Source: Nephromyces sp. MM_2019
Taxonomy: Eukaryota; Apicomplexa; Aconoidasida; Nephromycida
DNA length: 64,000 nt
Direction: 5' to 3'
Assembly (NCBI GenBank): GCA_015657535.1
Contig: JADHZB010001652.1
Span: 62,001-126,000, forward strand
In this document: in pieces, positions 63,540 to 64,000 of the stretch
How the letters are laid out: every line of letters begins with the position of its first letter
Position numbering within the stretch: position 1 is the first letter of the stretch
Translations under genes and position numbers: made by a program
The notes under the pieces: model-generated
Seen by the model: the letters and a program-made list of their open reading frames with translations, nothing else
Database searches by the model: none
Told to the model about the DNA's origin: nothing

Positions 63540-64000
63540 TTGATTGCGTTAAGATAAAATCGGTAATATTTTGTTGGAAATTGAAGTTAACGCTTTAGCG
63601 ACATTACTTGCATCACACTGTATATGCATAGGTTTTGTACAATATCGAACAATAAAGTTTCGTAGCCTAATTACTAGAAAATATAGAGGAGGATAAGTTT
63701 TGTTTAGGCGCAGCATAGAAGATCCGCTATAAAGAAAAAACTCTTGCTTTGGATACCATTACATAATGTTTGGTAGCAACCCGCATATAGAAGAAGAAAC
63801 TTTGGGTGTAACACAGCGTTTCTACTGATGCGAATCGGATTAATTTTTGCATCTAAAAAGCGCATTTCATACTTGCTTCATTTAGAAATTTATTCAGAGA
63901 TAATCCATTTAGCTAATAGCCTAGGGTGAGCTTTATCACAATGAGCATATAAGCGTTACAATAGCGCTTCTAGTTTGAAGATGAACTGGTAAAATTATCT
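63540..64000. other. Upstream of the thioredoxin/TPR gene
   Basis: AT-rich; it should contain that gene's promoter and 5' leader. No coding exon, RNA gene or repeat was recognised up to the right edge. Confidence 0.5.

Overview
The window looks like nuclear DNA of an intron-rich protist, most likely an apicomplexan or close myzozoan relative. The basis is a 1,887-residue protein with seven AP2-type DNA-binding domains (ApiAP2 family), spliceosomal GT-AG introns in nearly every gene, an AT-rich background and standard stop codons. The genus is not determinable from the sequence; the moderate AT content and heavy intron load argue against Plasmodium (inference).

Layout. 0.4-10.4 kb (minus): ten exons of the RNA cytidine acetyltransferase NAT10/Kre33, with the C-terminal part running off the left edge. 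12.4-16.25 kb (plus): an exon-dense gene of about 20 short exons with no recognised family. 17.1-18.0 kb (minus): an intronless mitochondrial ADP/ATP carrier. About 20.1-22.3 kb (plus): another exon-dense candidate gene. 23.2-25.6 kb (plus): the coactivator MBF1 in three exons. 25.9-32.1 kb (plus): scattered exons of one or more unidentified genes. 32.7-35.0 kb (plus): a 74-residue three-exon gene. 35.25-43.0 kb (plus): the ApiAP2 gene in four exons. 47.3-51.5 kb (plus): a long low-complexity protein in many exons. 51.76-52.5 kb (plus): a coiled-coil protein. 55.2-57.1 kb (minus): a short-exon gene ending in a tryptophan-rich, basic tail. 58.1-63.5 kb (minus): a thioredoxin-fold plus TPR protein that lacks the CXXC motif.

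Two architectures alternate. Some genes have a few exons in long AT-rich introns that are T-rich on the sense strand (NAT10, MBF1, AP2, the thioredoxin/TPR gene). Others lie in blocks of visibly higher GC, with exons of 40-240 nt and introns often under 100 nt. Exon calls come from reading frames, GT/AG sites, phase consistency and, for NAT10, MBF1, the carrier and AP2, family resemblance. For the orphan genes, phase-consistent chaining is the only evidence, so they are less certain.

The genes do not form one pathway. Together they cover rRNA/tRNA acetylation, mitochondrial nucleotide exchange, transcriptional co-activation and sequence-specific transcription control. No CRISPR array, rRNA, convincing tRNA or intact mobile element was seen.
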